From an uncultured Gammaproteobacteria bacterium (GTDB lineage Bacteria > Pseudomonadota > Gammaproteobacteria > Ga0077536), in assembly GCA_938082545.1 (NCBI GenBank), contig CALKCL010000011.1:62001-126000 (forward strand): a DNA stretch of 64,000 nucleotides, read 5' to 3'. A model generated the notes under the pieces. That model did no database searches. It worked only from the letters and a program-made list of their open reading frames with translations, and was not told the DNA's origin. Positions 8,215-18,113 of this stretch are shown here, one piece after another. The translations under genes and the position numbers were made by a program. The first letter of the stretch is position 1; each line of letters starts with the position of its first letter.

Positions 8215-9486
8215 CTAAGTTACAGTTTTTGCTTTCTTTAGCGTTAATCGAGCACTTTTGACTGATCTTTCTCGAGTTTGTAATATCTCTATAGTTATTG
8301 GACCAGTTCGAAAAGCTGTGCCTGTGGTTGGAATGTCTTCCAGCGTTTCTAGGATGAAGCCGTTGAGCGTCTTTGGTCCATCTTCTGGTAACTCGAAATG
8401 GTATGCCCTATTTATTTCCCTGATGTTCGCGCTACCATCAACCATAAACACTCCATTACCCAACGGGATAACATCTTTTTCGTGTTTCTGGTGATCGGTT
8501 GTGAATTCTCCGATTATTTCTTCCAAGATGTCGTCCAGCGTAACTAAACCTTCTATGTCTCCGTATTCATCTACTACGAAAGCAATGTGTTCTTTTTCTG
8601 TTTGAAAATGTAATAGTTGAGAATAAAGATCGGTTTGATTTGGAACAAAGTACGGCGGAGCCAATACACTAGTTAGTTGTTCTAAGGTGAAATTTCCTGA
8701 GCCTAAGTATTTAGTAGACTTGCGAACATGAAGGATTCCGTTTATTTCAGCCAAGGAACCTGAATAGCAGGGAAGATATGTATGCCGGCTATTCATAATT
8801 TGCTCTCTGATATCTGACCACTCATCTTCTAAATTAATACCATGCATTTCAATTCTAGGTATCATTATGTCTTCAACAGTCGCATTCTCAAGGTCCAAGA
8901 TCCCAAATAGCATTTGTCTGTGGCGGTGAGGTATCACACCCCCAGTCTCTTTCACAATTGTCCTGAGTTCTTCTCGGCTTAAAGGATCTTCTGAGCGCTT
9001 TATATTTGTTAGTCCGAAGATCGCAAGGATTCCATTTGAGATCTTATTTAGGACCCAAACTAAAGGATAGAAGATAAACATTAATATTCTAAGCAGCACA
9101 GATGACGGAAAGGCAACACGTTCAGGATAAATCGCAGCTACTGTTTTCGGTATGACCTCAGCGAACACAAGAATAACAGCTGTTAGCATTAACGATGAGA
9201 TTAGAAGCCCGCGCATCCCTAGATATCTTTCGGCAAGGATCGTGGCTATCATAGCCGCGAGTATGTTTACAAAATTGTTGCCTAGTAGGATTAGCCCGAT
9301 AAGCCTATCGGGTCTGGCTAGTAGATTTTGAACTCTTTGAGCCCCTTTGTATTTTCTATCAGAGAGGTGCTTTAGCCGGTAGCGGTTTAGAGACATCATC
9401 GCGGTCTCCGAGCTTGAGAAATAGGCCGAGGCGACGATGAGACATGCCAAAATTATAGTCAACGTTAAGGTAGATAATTCAACCAT
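8215..9486 (-). CDS. CorB/HlyC-CorC family CNNM-type membrane protein
   Basis: 423-residue relative of CorB/YfjD and eukaryotic CNNM proteins, linked to Mg2+ (or Co2+) homeostasis. Domain order seen: DUF21 membrane region (about 1-190, with SAYFSSSETAMMSLNRYRLKHL and GLILLGNNFVNI), a CBS-domain pair (about 205-335, with DIMIPRIEMHGI and FVVDEYGDIEGLVTLDDILEEIIGE), and a C-terminal CorC_HlyC domain (GVFMVDGSANIREIN). It is downstream of a CcsA-like gene on the same strand with a 13-base gap, the arrangement seen beside ffh in many gammaproteobacteria. The transported ion is inferred from the family only. Confidence 0.9.
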   Translation of the reverse strand: MVELSTLTLTIILACLIVASAYFSSSETAMMSLNRYRLKHLSDRKYKGAQRVQNLLARPDRLIGLILLGNNFVNILAAMIATILAERYLGMRGLLISSLMLTAVILVFAEVIPKTVAAIYPERVAFPSSVLLRILMFIFYPLVWVLNKISNGILAIFGLTNIKRSEDPLSREELRTIVKETGGVIPHRHRQMLFGILDLENATVEDIMIPRIEMHGINLEDEWSDIREQIMNSRHTYLPCYSGSLAEINGILHVRKSTKYLGSGNFTLEQLTSVLAPPYFVPNQTDLYSQLLHFQTEKEHIAFVVDEYGDIEGLVTLDDILEEIIGEFTTDHQKHEKDVIPLGNGVFMVDGSANIREINRAYHFELPEDGPKTLNGFILETLEDIPTTGTAFRTGPITIEILQTRERSVKSARLTLKKAKTVT

Positions 9487-9499
9487 TATGTTATGAGCA

Positions 9500-10285
9500 T
9501 TAAATAATAAGCTCTAAGACAAACTTAGAACCAAAAAAACCTATAGCTAATACACTGAAGCCTGAAACCACATAAGTGATTGCTCGATCCCCCTGCCAAT
9601 TTTTTAAATATCGTCCAACTAATAAAATAGCGAAGATAACCCATGCAAGGATTGAAAAAAATATTTTATGAGCCAGGTGTTGTTCTATTATGTTTTCGAC
9701 ATGTGCTGCGCCAACAGCAAGCCCGACGCTGAGCAATACAAAAGCTACGCTTGTAATTTGAAATAATGTTTTTTCCATTTCTGGTAGTGGAGGGAAAAAA
9801 GTTAAAATTGACCGGTGTGCTTTTATTCGTCGGCGAGCAGTCCAGAGGTATAGAGCCTGCAAGGCCGCTATAGCCAGCAAACTATATGCGACTAGCGATA
9901 TGCCAATATGAAGTGCCATGTCGCCAGAACGAGGAATGAAGTTCTGATCTCCTAAAAATGATGGCAGTGCGAGCATGACACCAGATACTGGTAGCAAAAT
10001 TATCGTCAGATTGGCAATTGGTTTAATGAACATAATCAAAGATGCGAGCAACATAATTATCCATCCGACAAGAGACGCTATGTTGAAGATTCCTAGGTTT
10101 GTGCCGGCTCCATCAAACATCCCTAGAAAGAGGCATACGCCATGAGCCACGAGCGCAAGGCAGAGGAAAATGAAAGCGGAATTATTTACTGACCACGTCG
10201 AATTCAAACTCTTAGACACTAGGAATTTGTAAAGCGTAGCAAGATACAATATCACCGTGATGACGGTTATCATATTAGTTAGCAT
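9500..10285 (-). CDS. CcsA/YpjD-like cytochrome c assembly-type membrane protein
   Basis: 261 residues, about eight predicted membrane spans, assigned to the CytC_asm (CcsA/CcmC-like) superfamily by topology, the HIGISLVAYSLLAIAALQALYL segment (about 120-145) and its place between ffh and a corB-type gene. Two conserved-looking histidines (H125 region and HLAHKIFFSILAWVIF) could be haem ligands, but the tryptophan-rich WWD signature of true haem handling proteins is not obvious. The function of this ffh-linked subgroup is not established. It diverges from ffh across a 108-base intergenic region that must hold both promoters. Confidence 0.78.
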   Translation of the reverse strand: MLTNMITVITVILYLATLYKFLVSKSLNSTWSVNNSAFIFLCLALVAHGVCLFLGMFDGAGTNLGIFNIASLVGWIIMLLASLIMFIKPIANLTIILLPVSGVMLALPSFLGDQNFIPRSGDMALHIGISLVAYSLLAIAALQALYLWTARRRIKAHRSILTFFPPLPEMEKTLFQITSVAFVLLSVGLAVGAAHVENIIEQHLAHKIFFSILAWVIFAILLVGRYLKNWQGDRAITYVVSGFSVLAIGFFGSKFVLELII

Positions 10286-10393
10286 AAGATATGTTGTTGA
10301 GTCATTTGATCTGAGATAATGACATAATTAAGCTGTTTAATGAAGTATCTAGTTACTCGATTATTAAGACTATTGATTAGGGCATAAAAAACC

Positions 10394-11761
10394 ATGGGAT
10401 TTGAATCGTTAACGGGCCGTTTTTCGGCCATCGTGCGCAATTTACAAGGAAGAGGGAGGTTAACACCTAAAAATATTGCTGATTCTTTAAGAGACGTTCG
10501 CATAGCGTTGTTAGAAGCAGATGTTGGCTTGGATGTAGTGAAAGAGTTTATAGACAAGCTGTCTGTAACCGCTGAAGGTACTGCAGTGACTGGGTCTTTA
10601 ACACCTGGTCAGGCGTTGATTAAGATTGTCCGTGATCAACTTACAGAGCTTATGGGGGAGGAGAGCAGTGGGCTTGATTTGTCTGCACAAGCCCCTGTCG
10701 TCATTCTTGTGGTCGGTCTTCAAGGAGCAGGCAAAACAACAACTGTGGCAAAACTTTCTAAATGGTTGATAGATAAGAAAAAAAAGAAGGTAGGTGTAGT
10801 TAGTTGTGATACCTACCGGCCCGCAGCAATAGAACAGCTACGTGTTTTGTCGTCTCAGGTTACAGCGAACTACTATCCTTCTACTAGCGCAGATCTCCCT
10901 ATTGATATCGCACGTAGGGCTTACGAAGCATCGCGACGGGCACATGATGATGTCCTAATTGTTGATACTGCAGGTCGTCTTACCATTGATGCAGCAATGA
11001 TGAAGGAAATATCGGGATTACATGAAGCTTTATCTCCGCATGAAACATTGTTTATTGTCGATAGTATGATGGGACAGGACGCGGTAATGACCGCTAAATC
11101 CTTTAATGACTCTTTGCCATTAACCGGGATTATCCTTACAAAAACAGACGGAGATTCTCGTGGAGGAGCGGCTTTATCGGTGAGGAAGGTCACTGGGAAA
11201 CCCATTAAGTTCCTTGGCTCTGGAGAAAAAATGGACGGCCTTGAAAGTTTTCACCCTGATAGGATCGCGTCTCGTATTCTTGGAATGGGCGATGTGTTGT
11301 CTCTAATTGAGGAAGCTGAAGAGAAAGTCGATAAAGAGAAAGCCGCTGTAGTTGCCAAAAAAATCAAATCAGGGTCTGGGTTTGACTTGCAGGATTTTCG
11401 TGACCAACTTGATCAAATGAGTAAAATGGGAGGCGTAAAAGCAATGTTAGGGAAGTTGCCTGGTATGGGGAACGTTAACAATGCCGTCCAAGATCAAGTG
11501 AATGATGGGGCAATGGTTAAACTTGGGGCAATTATTGATTCGATGACTGTGAAAGAGAGGCAGTTTCCAGCGCTTATCAAAGGCTCAAGAAAAAAGCGGA
11601 TTGCTTCCGGATCGGGAACGTTAATCCCTGACGTTAATAGGCTCCTGAAACAATTCGCTCAAATGCAGAAGATGATGAAGAAAATGTCCAAAAAAGGCGG
11701 GATGAAGAATTTAATGAGAGGTATGGGTGGGCAAGTTCCGCCGAATTTCCCCGGCTCATAG
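10394..11761 (+). CDS. ffh: Signal recognition particle protein Ffh
   Basis: SRP54 GTPase that binds 4.5S RNA and signal sequences and delivers ribosomes to FtsY. 455 residues. Seen: N domain (1-95), GTPase motifs GLQGAGKTTT (about 110-119), DTYRPAA, DTAGR (about 191) and TKTDGDSRGGAALS, and a methionine-rich M domain (about 330-455) ending MKNLMRGMGG. The usual neighbours rpsP-rimM-trmD-rplS do not follow; a convergent dsbB overlaps its last six bases. Confidence 0.97.
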   Translation: MGFESLTGRFSAIVRNLQGRGRLTPKNIADSLRDVRIALLEADVGLDVVKEFIDKLSVTAEGTAVTGSLTPGQALIKIVRDQLTELMGEESSGLDLSAQAPVVILVVGLQGAGKTTTVAKLSKWLIDKKKKKVGVVSCDTYRPAAIEQLRVLSSQVTANYYPSTSADLPIDIARRAYEASRRAHDDVLIVDTAGRLTIDAAMMKEISGLHEALSPHETLFIVDSMMGQDAVMTAKSFNDSLPLTGIILTKTDGDSRGGAALSVRKVTGKPIKFLGSGEKMDGLESFHPDRIASRILGMGDVLSLIEEAEEKVDKEKAAVVAKKIKSGSGFDLQDFRDQLDQMSKMGGVKAMLGKLPGMGNVNNAVQDQVNDGAMVKLGAIIDSMTVKERQFPALIKGSRKKRIASGSGTLIPDVNRLLKQFAQMQKMMKKMSKKGGMKNLMRGMGGQVPPNFPGS

Positions 11762-12277
11762 CCCTTCATGTTTGGAGTCTGTTTTTTTTTGAACCAGGAG
11801 AAGTAAGTGGCATATCGCAATCAATGAAAATGAAAAGAGAGACCACTCCGCAACAGAGAAGCTCAGGAAAACCCATTGTGTTTCCGCGCAATCTCCAGAT
11901 CCCTTAAGTACTGTTTTTAAGACATCAAACAAAGGGTACACTTCTAAAAGGTACTCTAAGCCTGGCCCACATTCTGGGACTTTATCTATGGGGAGGTGTT
12001 GTAGCCACGTCTGACGGCCAGCAAGAGCACATCCAATTCCGGCAAAACTAAACGATGCTATTGAAAGTAGAGGTTTTGCTAGCGGAGAGGTGTTGCCTAA
12101 TATATAGAATATATATATTAGGAAAATAATTGCGTAACATAATCTTTGAAAAATACATAAAGGGCATGGATTGAGCTGGTGATAAAATTCCAGATAGTAG
12201 CCGAATAAAAGTAAAGCAACACAGAACAAGGCAACTGCAAAGGCTGCATATTTTTTGAAGAGAATTCGTAAAAGCAT
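11756..12277 (-). CDS. dsbB: Disulfide bond formation protein DsbB
   Basis: Inner-membrane quinone reductase that reoxidises DsbA. 173 residues with four hydrophobic spans. Both redox pairs are visible: CPLC (Cys 38/41) in the first periplasmic loop and Cys 103/Cys 130 (PECGPG...GSGDCA) in the second. The arginine after the first motif (CIFQRL) that helps quinone binding is present. Its 3' end overlaps ffh tail to tail by six bases, leaving no room for separate terminators. Confidence 0.93.
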   Translation of the reverse strand: MLLRILFKKYAAFAVALFCVALLLFGYYLEFYHQLNPCPLCIFQRLCYAIIFLIYIFYILGNTSPLAKPLLSIASFSFAGIGCALAGRQTWLQHLPIDKVPECGPGLEYLLEVYPLFDVLKTVLKGSGDCAETQWVFLSFSVAEWSLFSFSLIAICHLLLLVQKKTDSKHEGL

Positions 12278-12302
12278 GTTTGTACTTTTTAAAAATGTAA
12301 TT

Positions 12303-13268
12303 TTAGTCGAAGATGGCTAAATGAGAAAGTATCCTGGATTCTAGCCAGTAAGCCAAGTTCCCCTTTTTGCCCCTCGATATAAAGCCAATATGTCCACCGT
12401 TTTCAGATAACTCCATAGTCGTCTTTGGTCCGAGCTCAGGTGCTTCTGGGATAGCTGAAATTGGTAGGAAAGGATCATCCTTTGAATGGAGTATCAGAGT
12501 AGAAGTCAGGTTGTCTTTCAAATACCGGCGGCAGCTAGATTGTGTATAGTATTCTTCTACCCCTTTGAAACCATGTAAAGGAGCGGTGATTAAGTTATCG
12601 AAGTCTCTAAAAGAAGTTAATTTACTTAAACATTTATCGGACAGAGAGCTGGGTTGACCCAAGAATTTTCCCCGATATTTTTTTTTCATAGCAGCGACTA
12701 GACTATGTTGGTAGATTTGTGAGAAGCCGGTACTCAGGAAATCGGCACTTGCAGATAAATCAAAAGGAGGCGACACAGCAATAGCGGTATTACTGATGTG
12801 ATCTCTGTTTGACTCTCCTAGCCACTTCAGCATGACGTTAGCGCCTAAAGAGAATCCGACAATAGCTGTCAGATTTTTCTTTAAACGTTCGCGCAACAAA
12901 GTGGCTATGTAAGAAAGATCTCCAGTCTCCCCTGCATGGTAACTTCTCGCTAATCTATTCGGCCTTCCGGAACATCCACGAAATTGTAATAAGACAGATT
13001 GATAGCCTTCTTTATCGAGGGCTTTCATTATACCTTGGACGTAGTTTGAGCAGATACCACCCTCAAGACCATGGAGTAAAAGTATCGGTCCTTTGCGGTT
13101 TTTCGGCGACCATTCTAGATCTAAAAAATCACCATCAGGAAGCTCTATCTGCTCACTATAAGTATTAAGTTGTGCAGGTCGACGTACTTTCGCGGCCCAA
13201 ATTGTTTGCAGGTGTGGATTTTTTAGAATTGCGGCGGGTTGAAATGAACTAATACGGACACTCTTCAT
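12303..13268 (-). CDS. yheT: YheT-family alpha/beta hydrolase
   Basis: Cytosolic alpha/beta-hydrolase of the YheT/ABHD1-3 group, 321 residues. Seen: NPHLQTIW and ELPDGDFLDLEW at the N-terminus, oxyanion segment LLHGLEGG, QFRGCSGRPN, nucleophile elbow GFSLGAN near residue 142, and late catalytic Asp (HSKDDPF) and His (GGHIGF). These are the family hallmarks. The substrate is unknown; some relatives are esterases. I took ATG 13268 over an upstream TTG (13295). It follows ygfZ closely and probably shares its transcript. Confidence 0.85.
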   Translation of the reverse strand: MKSVRISSFQPAAILKNPHLQTIWAAKVRRPAQLNTYSEQIELPDGDFLDLEWSPKNRKGPILLLHGLEGGICSNYVQGIMKALDKEGYQSVLLQFRGCSGRPNRLARSYHAGETGDLSYIATLLRERLKKNLTAIVGFSLGANVMLKWLGESNRDHISNTAIAVSPPFDLSASADFLSTGFSQIYQHSLVAAMKKKYRGKFLGQPSSLSDKCLSKLTSFRDFDNLITAPLHGFKGVEEYYTQSSCRRYLKDNLTSTLILHSKDDPFLPISAIPEAPELGPKTTMELSENGGHIGFISRGKKGNLAYWLESRILSHLAIFD

Positions 13269-13297
13269 GAGCTTGGGTCGCTCTTGTACTTTCAATT

Positions 13298-14206
13298 TTA
13301 AATATGCATAGGTGCCATCTCTAACACCGCGTCAGGCATACTTGGTAGAACAACTTGGTCGATCCCGCAGTTTAGAACCGCGAGAAGTTGATGAGTCCCT
13401 TTGCCGGTTGTGACTGATCTTAAGACAAGGCCCACGGACGTGTCAGATTTGCCAAATAAGCGGGCAGCTGAAGGAATTTCCTCAGCAGCAACAACAGAAA
13501 TTTTGACGAGTTCTCGCTTAACTTTCCCTCGGTATTTTACACGAGCGATAATTTCTTGGCCAGGGTAGCAGCCTTTGCTGAAACTAAGGCCTTTTAACTC
13601 TTCTAAACCAATTTCTTGGGGTAGAAAGGTATCAGTTAATTTTTCTGTCAGATAGGGGATCCCATTCATTATTGAGTGAAACTCGATGACGTCTTCGTTG
13701 ACTTGTTGTGCTGCAATTCCCTTCCAAATCTCTGGGGCCTTCCCGTTTGGCACTATCCACCAGCATCGACTATCTTGTCTTCCTATGGTTGCGAAGGAGG
13801 TGTCAGATTGATTAGAGTTAAGGGTTAGAAATAATTCATGATCAGTAGATAAGTCTGCGATTTGAACATCAGATCTGAGTACAAACATTTTCAGCTTTTT
13901 GACCATCCCGAGCATCTGTTCTTTAGGTATGAGGAGAAAAAATAAATCGCCGCTTCTTATAACATGAATAAGGTTTTGCACTCGTCCGTTAGGTGTGCAC
14001 CAAGCCATCAAAAGCGAGTGTTCTGGCTCAATCGAGTTGCAATCGCCAGTCAGTTGTCCTTGTAGAAACACCGGGGCATCTGACCCTGAGACTTTTGTGA
14101 TTGAATAATTCTGCGGTTTTATTTTGCAAGGAAGCTCAGCGCTGAGCTCGAGTTCTTTGAGAACAGAACGATCGGGTACTTGGTTTGTTGGATGTTTTTC
14201 GCTCAT
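13298..14206 (-). CDS. ygfZ: YgfZ/IBA57 folate-binding iron-sulfur maintenance protein
   Basis: Tetrahydrofolate-dependent protein of the GcvT-like fold that supports assembly or repair of certain [4Fe-4S] enzymes; the mitochondrial relative is IBA57. 302 residues. The diagnostic motif KGCYPGQE, with its essential cysteine, lies near residue 212, preceded by FLPQEIGLEELKG. The ATG overlaps the sdhE stop in ATGA, so translation is coupled to the succinate dehydrogenase unit, whose SdhB subunit is an Fe-S client candidate. Confidence 0.93.
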   Translation of the reverse strand: MSEKHPTNQVPDRSVLKELELSAELPCKIKPQNYSITKVSGSDAPVFLQGQLTGDCNSIEPEHSLLMAWCTPNGRVQNLIHVIRSGDLFFLLIPKEQMLGMVKKLKMFVLRSDVQIADLSTDHELFLTLNSNQSDTSFATIGRQDSRCWWIVPNGKAPEIWKGIAAQQVNEDVIEFHSIMNGIPYLTEKLTDTFLPQEIGLEELKGLSFSKGCYPGQEIIARVKYRGKVKRELVKISVVAAEEIPSAARLFGKSDTSVGLVLRSVTTGKGTHQLLAVLNCGIDQVVLPSMPDAVLEMAPMHI

Positions 14207-14445
14207 GGTTTGAATAACATTTTCTCAACTATTTTTTTAAATCGAATATCCCGAGGAATTGACCTTCTTGTGAGCCAACTGTACAAGTCCATATCCGAAC
14301 AGTCGAGAAATAATTCAAATGTATTGATACTCTCATCGGACGATGTAGTGTCTTCCCGTTCTAGAAAGTCGACCAGCATCACATCCAGTTCACGCATTCC
14401 TCTTCTGCAGCGCCACCTTAGTTTATTGATCGGAGAGGGCTCCAC
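14203..14445 (-). CDS. sdhE: SdhE flavinylation factor for succinate dehydrogenase
   Basis: Small (80 residues) chaperone that aids covalent FAD attachment to SdhA; mitochondrial homologue SDHAF2/Sdh5. The key motif RGMRELD spans residues 15-21, followed by the helical LVDFLERE segment. Start is GTG with GAGGAAAC seven bases upstream; there is no nearby ATG. It lies four bases after sdhB and overlaps ygfZ by four, so it is embedded in the sdh operon with its client. Confidence 0.93.
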   Translation of the reverse strand: MEPSPINKLRWRCRRGMRELDVMLVDFLEREDTTSSDESINTFELFLDCSDMDLYSWLTRRSIPRDIRFKKIVEKMLFKP

Positions 14446-14449
14446 TATT

Positions 14450-15232
14450 TCAGTTTCCTCGAGCCACCATCATCTTTTTGATTTCCGATATAGCTTTTGC
14501 TGGATTTAACCCTTTAGGACAACTATTTGTGCAATTCATTATGGTATGACATCTAAAGAGCTTGAACGGACCTTCCAACTCATCTAGCCGTTCATCCGTC
14601 GCGTCATCTCTGCTGTCTACCAACCATCGATATGATTGTAATAATGTTGCTGGCCCAAGGTATTTGTCGCTATTCCACCAATAGCTAGGGCAACTCGTTG
14701 AGCAGCATGCGCAAAGTATACATTCATAAAGACCGTCGACCTTCGCTCTTTCTTGCTTGCTCTGTAGCCGCTCTTTCTTCTCTGGGGCTTTGGTTTTAGA
14801 TTGCAACCAAGGTTTTACAGAGGCATATTGCTTATAGAAATTATTAAGGTCTGGCACCAGGTCTTTGCGGACTTGCATATGAGGCAAAGGGTAAATGCTA
14901 ATGTCCTTTTTCACGGACTTTATGGATTTTGTGCAGGCTAACGTATTTGTCCCATCAATATTCATTGCACATGATCCACATATTCCTTCTCTACAAGATC
15001 GCCGGAAAGTAAGTGAAGGATCTATTTCATTTTTAATATAAATTATTGCATCGAGCACCATCGGTCCGCATTTATCTAAATCGATCGTATACAAGTCAGT
15101 TCGAGGGTTCTCTCCACTATCTGGATCCCATCGGTAAACTTTAAATGTCTTTGCATTCTTAGTGCCGTCAGACACATCGATTGTTTTTCCTCGAGCAATT
15201 TTTGAGTTTTTTGGAAGTCTAAATTTAGCCAT
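14450..15232 (-). CDS. sdhB: Succinate dehydrogenase iron-sulfur subunit SdhB
   Basis: Carries electrons from SdhA to ubiquinone through three Fe-S clusters at the cytoplasmic membrane face. 260 residues. Seen: the [2Fe-2S] ligands [18 protein letters not shown], the [4Fe-4S] site [16 protein letters not shown] and the [3Fe-4S]/[4Fe-4S] ligands [19 protein letters not shown] lysine-rich insertion (about 120-140, [16 protein letters not shown]) resembles that of mitochondrial-type SdhB. It follows sdhA with a 22-base gap. Confidence 0.97.
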   Translation of the reverse strand: MAKFRLPKNSKIARGKTIDVSDGTKNAKTFKVYRWDPDSGENPRTDLYTIDLDKCGPMVLDAIIYIKNEIDPSLTFRRSCREGICGSCAMNIDGTNTLACTKSIKSVKKDISIYPLPHMQVRKDLVPDLNNFYKQYASVKPWLQSKTKAPEKKERLQSKQERAKVDGLYECILCACCSTSCPSYWWNSDKYLGPATLLQSYRWLVDSRDDATDERLDELEGPFKLFRCHTIMNCTNSCPKGLNPAKAISEIKKMMVARGN

Positions 15233-15254
15233 GATTATTCAACCGTTTTTAAAT

Positions 15255-17045
15255 CTAATAAACCCGTTTTTTGGGTGGGACAACTTCTACATCATCCGTT
15301 AATGTGTACATGTGGACTGGCCTGTAGTCGAATTTTACTTTGCCTTCTGTATCCAACCAAGTAAGCGTATGCTTCATCCAGTTTTCATCGTCACGGTCAG
15401 GGAAATCCTCTCTAGCATGGGCTCCTCTGCTCTCTTCACGATTGGCTGCTGCTTTAATGCTTGTCATCGCGCTACCTAATAAATTTTCGAGCTCCAACGT
15501 TTCTACAAGATCGGTATTCCAAATCAGTGACCTATCGGTGACTTTGACGTGTTTGAAGGACTCCCATATCTCCTCGAGCTTTTCAATCCCTTCGTTCATT
15601 AATTCACCGGTTCTGAATACCGCAGCGTGCTTCTGCATTGTTTTCTGCATTTCAAGACGAATTTTCGCCACTGGCTCAGAGCCATCGGCATATCTCATGG
15701 CATCGAAATGAGATAGGACGCGGTCTGTAGACTCGTTATCAAGAGGCGCATGTTTTTCTCCGGGTTTTATAGTTGCTGCACAGTGTTGAGCAGCGGCTCT
15801 ACCAAAGACTACTAAGTCAAGTAGTGAGTTTGAACCTAAGCGATTTGCCCCGTGCACAGATACACAGGCTGCTTCTCCGATGGACATTAGACCTGGCACC
15901 ACACTATCAGGATTGCCGTCCTTGGTGGTCACTACTTCACCATGGATATTCGTAGGGATCCCTCCCATATTGTAGTGGACCGTCGGTAGAACGGGGATGG
16001 GCTCTTTTGTAACATCGACGCCAGCGAAAATTTCAGCTGACTCTGCTATGCCCGGAAGTCGTTCATTGATAACATCGGCTCCGAGGTGTTCAAGATGCAG
16101 AAATATGTGGTCGCCCTCTGCACCAACTCCTCTTCCTTCAGTTATTTCTACAGTCATTGAGCGAGATACGACGTCTCGCGAAGCAAGATCTTTTGCATTT
16201 GGTGCATAACGTTCCATGAATCGCTCACCATTTGCGTTCGTGAGATAACCACCTTCTCCTCGGACGCCCTCTGTAATGAGGCAACCTGCGCCATAAATCC
16301 CAGTTGGATGAAATTGAGTAAATTCCATGTCCTGAAGCGGCAGTCCAGCCCTTAAGATCATGCCATTGCCGTCTCCAGTACAGGTATGAGCAGAGGTGCA
16401 CGAAAAATACGATCTACCATAGCCTCCAGTCGCAATGATGACTGAGTGGGCACGGAATAGATGCATAGTGCCATCTTCTAAATTCCAAGCTATTACCCCT
16501 CGACAGACTCCATCTTTATCCATAACAAGATCGACTGCGAAATATTCTATAAGAAATTCAGCATTGTGCTTGAGGGATTGTTGATAAAGAGTATGTAAAA
16601 TGGCATGGCCAGTCCTATCAGCTGCCGCGCAAGTTCGTTGCGCAGTACCTTCACCATAGTTGGTTGTCATTCCGCCAAAAGGTCTCTGGTAAATCTCTCC
16701 AGATTCGGTTCGAGAAAACGGAACACCATAGTGTTCAAGCTCAATTACGGCTGGTATAGCTTCTTTACACATATACTCTATCGCGTCTTGGTCACCTAGC
16801 CAGTCCGATCCTTTGATAGTGTCATACATGTGCCACCGCCAGTCGTCCTCTCCCATATTGCCTAAGGCTGCGCTCATGCCGCCTTGTGCGGCAACAGTAT
16901 GACTTCTTGTAGGAAAAACCTTTGTGATACATGCTGTCGACAGACCTTTTTCAGCCATGCCAAAAGTTGCGCGTAGTCCGGCTCCTCCGGCTCCTATAAC
17001 AATAACGTCGTGTTGGTGTTCTATAAATTGATATTCGGAAGGCAT
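15255..17045 (-). CDS. sdhA: Succinate dehydrogenase flavoprotein subunit SdhA
   Basis: Oxidises succinate to fumarate with covalently bound FAD. 596 residues. Seen: dinucleotide-binding GAGGAGLRA, the FAD-linking histidine in [16 protein letters not shown] (about residue 48), the active-site segment [21 protein letters not shown], and the C-terminal [27 protein letters not shown]. It follows sdhD by 11 bases. All essential residues I know for the family are present. Confidence 0.98.
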   Translation of the reverse strand: MPSEYQFIEHQHDVIVIGAGGAGLRATFGMAEKGLSTACITKVFPTRSHTVAAQGGMSAALGNMGEDDWRWHMYDTIKGSDWLGDQDAIEYMCKEAIPAVIELEHYGVPFSRTESGEIYQRPFGGMTTNYGEGTAQRTCAAADRTGHAILHTLYQQSLKHNAEFLIEYFAVDLVMDKDGVCRGVIAWNLEDGTMHLFRAHSVIIATGGYGRSYFSCTSAHTCTGDGNGMILRAGLPLQDMEFTQFHPTGIYGAGCLITEGVRGEGGYLTNANGERFMERYAPNAKDLASRDVVSRSMTVEITEGRGVGAEGDHIFLHLEHLGADVINERLPGIAESAEIFAGVDVTKEPIPVLPTVHYNMGGIPTNIHGEVVTTKDGNPDSVVPGLMSIGEAACVSVHGANRLGSNSLLDLVVFGRAAAQHCAATIKPGEKHAPLDNESTDRVLSHFDAMRYADGSEPVAKIRLEMQKTMQKHAAVFRTGELMNEGIEKLEEIWESFKHVKVTDRSLIWNTDLVETLELENLLGSAMTSIKAAANREESRGAHAREDFPDRDDENWMKHTLTWLDTEGKVKFDYRPVHMYTLTDDVEVVPPKKRVY

Positions 17046-17056
17046 AATTTTTCTCT

Positions 17057-17428
17057 TTAAGGGATTATGAACGAAATAACTATAATAGCTGAAACGCTTG
17101 CCAATCCTGCAAGGATCACACTTGCGTTGATGAAAAACAAAATAGTTTTCAATGTAGATGGGTCATGGATGTAGTCTTCAGCGATCACTTGCAGGCCAAA
17201 TTTGGCATGATAGAACACTGTAACCATGAAAGATAATAGTAATACGGTGACTGGAATGCTTTTTATCCAGTTTGAGGCGGCCGCATGGTCGTCGTTAATG
17301 TGCCCCAAAACTGATACCACAAACCAGATAGATAGAGGGATCAGACATATAGCGGTGACTCTTTGCCACCACCAGTGATTCGTGCCTGTGTTTGCAGCGT
17401 TGGGCTTGCTTGGGAAACTAATACTCAT
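17057..17428 (-). CDS. sdhD: Succinate dehydrogenase membrane anchor SdhD
   Basis: Small haem b/quinone-site anchor subunit, 123 residues with three hydrophobic spans. Seen: [18 protein letters not shown] at the N-terminus and [18 protein letters not shown], where the first His is the likely haem ligand and the second region borders the quinone site. I use ATG 17428, which overlaps the sdhC stop as ATGA; a longer frame to 17536 would run inside sdhC. Confidence 0.93.
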   Translation of the reverse strand: MSISFPSKPNAANTGTNHWWWQRVTAICLIPLSIWFVVSVLGHINDDHAAASNWIKSIPVTVLLLSFMVTVFYHAKFGLQVIAEDYIHDPSTLKTILFFINASVILAGLASVSAIIVISFIIP

Positions 17429-17814
17429 GACACAGCCTTTTGGAGCACATATGCCCATGTGGAAATGCTCAGCAAAATTGAAAATATGAGTACGCCATAA
17501 CCTGTTTTGTAAGCAGTTGGCAGATCGAGCCCCCAACCACTATCCCAAAGTAGGTGTCGGATACCATTTAATAGATGGTAGTAGAAGGCACCCGTCCACC
17601 CAAACAGAACGATTTTTGCAGGCAGAGACCCTAAAATCTGCTTGGCTTCAGAATAAGTATCAGCTCCGAGCGCGGTAGCTATGAGCCAATAAAGTATAAT
17701 TGCTGTTCCGGCCACACTGAGTACCACGCCAGTAGCTCTGTGCGTTATTGATAGCACCGAGGTCAATTGAGGTCTGTAGACTTGCAGATGCGGCGATAGT
17801 GGGGTTTTGTCCAT
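17425..17814 (-). CDS. sdhC: Succinate dehydrogenase cytochrome b556 subunit SdhC
   Basis: Membrane anchor that binds haem b and ubiquinone with SdhD. 129 residues, three spans. The N-terminus SPHLQVYRPQLTSVLSITHRATG is of the alphaproteobacterial/mitochondrial style rather than that of E. coli SdhC. The haem-ligating histidine is in HLLNGIRHLLWDSG. It begins the core sdhCDAB run, with GGAAGG upstream of the ATG; a DUF1674 gene precedes it by 55 bases. Confidence 0.95.
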   Translation of the reverse strand: MDKTPLSPHLQVYRPQLTSVLSITHRATGVVLSVAGTAIILYWLIATALGADTYSEAKQILGSLPAKIVLFGWTGAFYYHLLNGIRHLLWDSGWGLDLPTAYKTGYGVLIFSILLSISTWAYVLQKAVS

Positions 17815-17869
17815 ATGTGGTTAACCTTCCTAGAAATTATTTGACGGTGTTGACATTATTTTAATGTCA

Positions 17870-18025
17870 TTAGAAGTCTATGCAGCGACCATTTTTTTCC
17901 CAATCACCGTAGCGAGTCGGCTCTAAACCTTTTGGACCTCCGGTTTCGGCCGGAAGGGTTTTACTTGGTAACTGCTTTTTGTTTTCTTTGCCAGTAATCT
18001 CTTGAGAATTTTTCTTATCGTCCAT
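17870..18025 (-). CDS. DUF1674 / SDHAF4-like succinate dehydrogenase assembly factor
   Basis: A 51-residue protein ending in the complete DUF1674 signature: GGPKGLEPTRYGDWEKNGRCIDF region, positions about 28-51. In mitochondria SDHAF4 (Sdh8) binds flavinylated Sdh1 and promotes its assembly with Sdh2. The N-terminal half is lysine/asparagine-rich and likely disordered. I took ATG 18025 (AAGGGG upstream) over a longer frame to 18094. It sits directly before sdhC on the same strand, which strongly supports the function. Confidence 0.87.
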   Translation of the reverse strand: MDDKKNSQEITGKENKKQLPSKTLPAETGGPKGLEPTRYGDWEKNGRCIDF

Positions 18026-18113
18026 AGTCGTAGCCCCTTGGTTTTTCTTTAAATGGCATGTGCTAATTGTACCTTCGCATTTGATCTTTGTCATGGCTGT
18101 AAAAAGTGATGTC

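Noticed and set aside
14180-14509. 109-residue frame opposite sdhE and ygfZ start
   Set aside because: Antisense to well-supported overlapping genes.
15340-15711. 123-residue frame opposite sdhA
   Set aside because: Shadow of a strongly conserved gene; no homology or ribosome-binding site.
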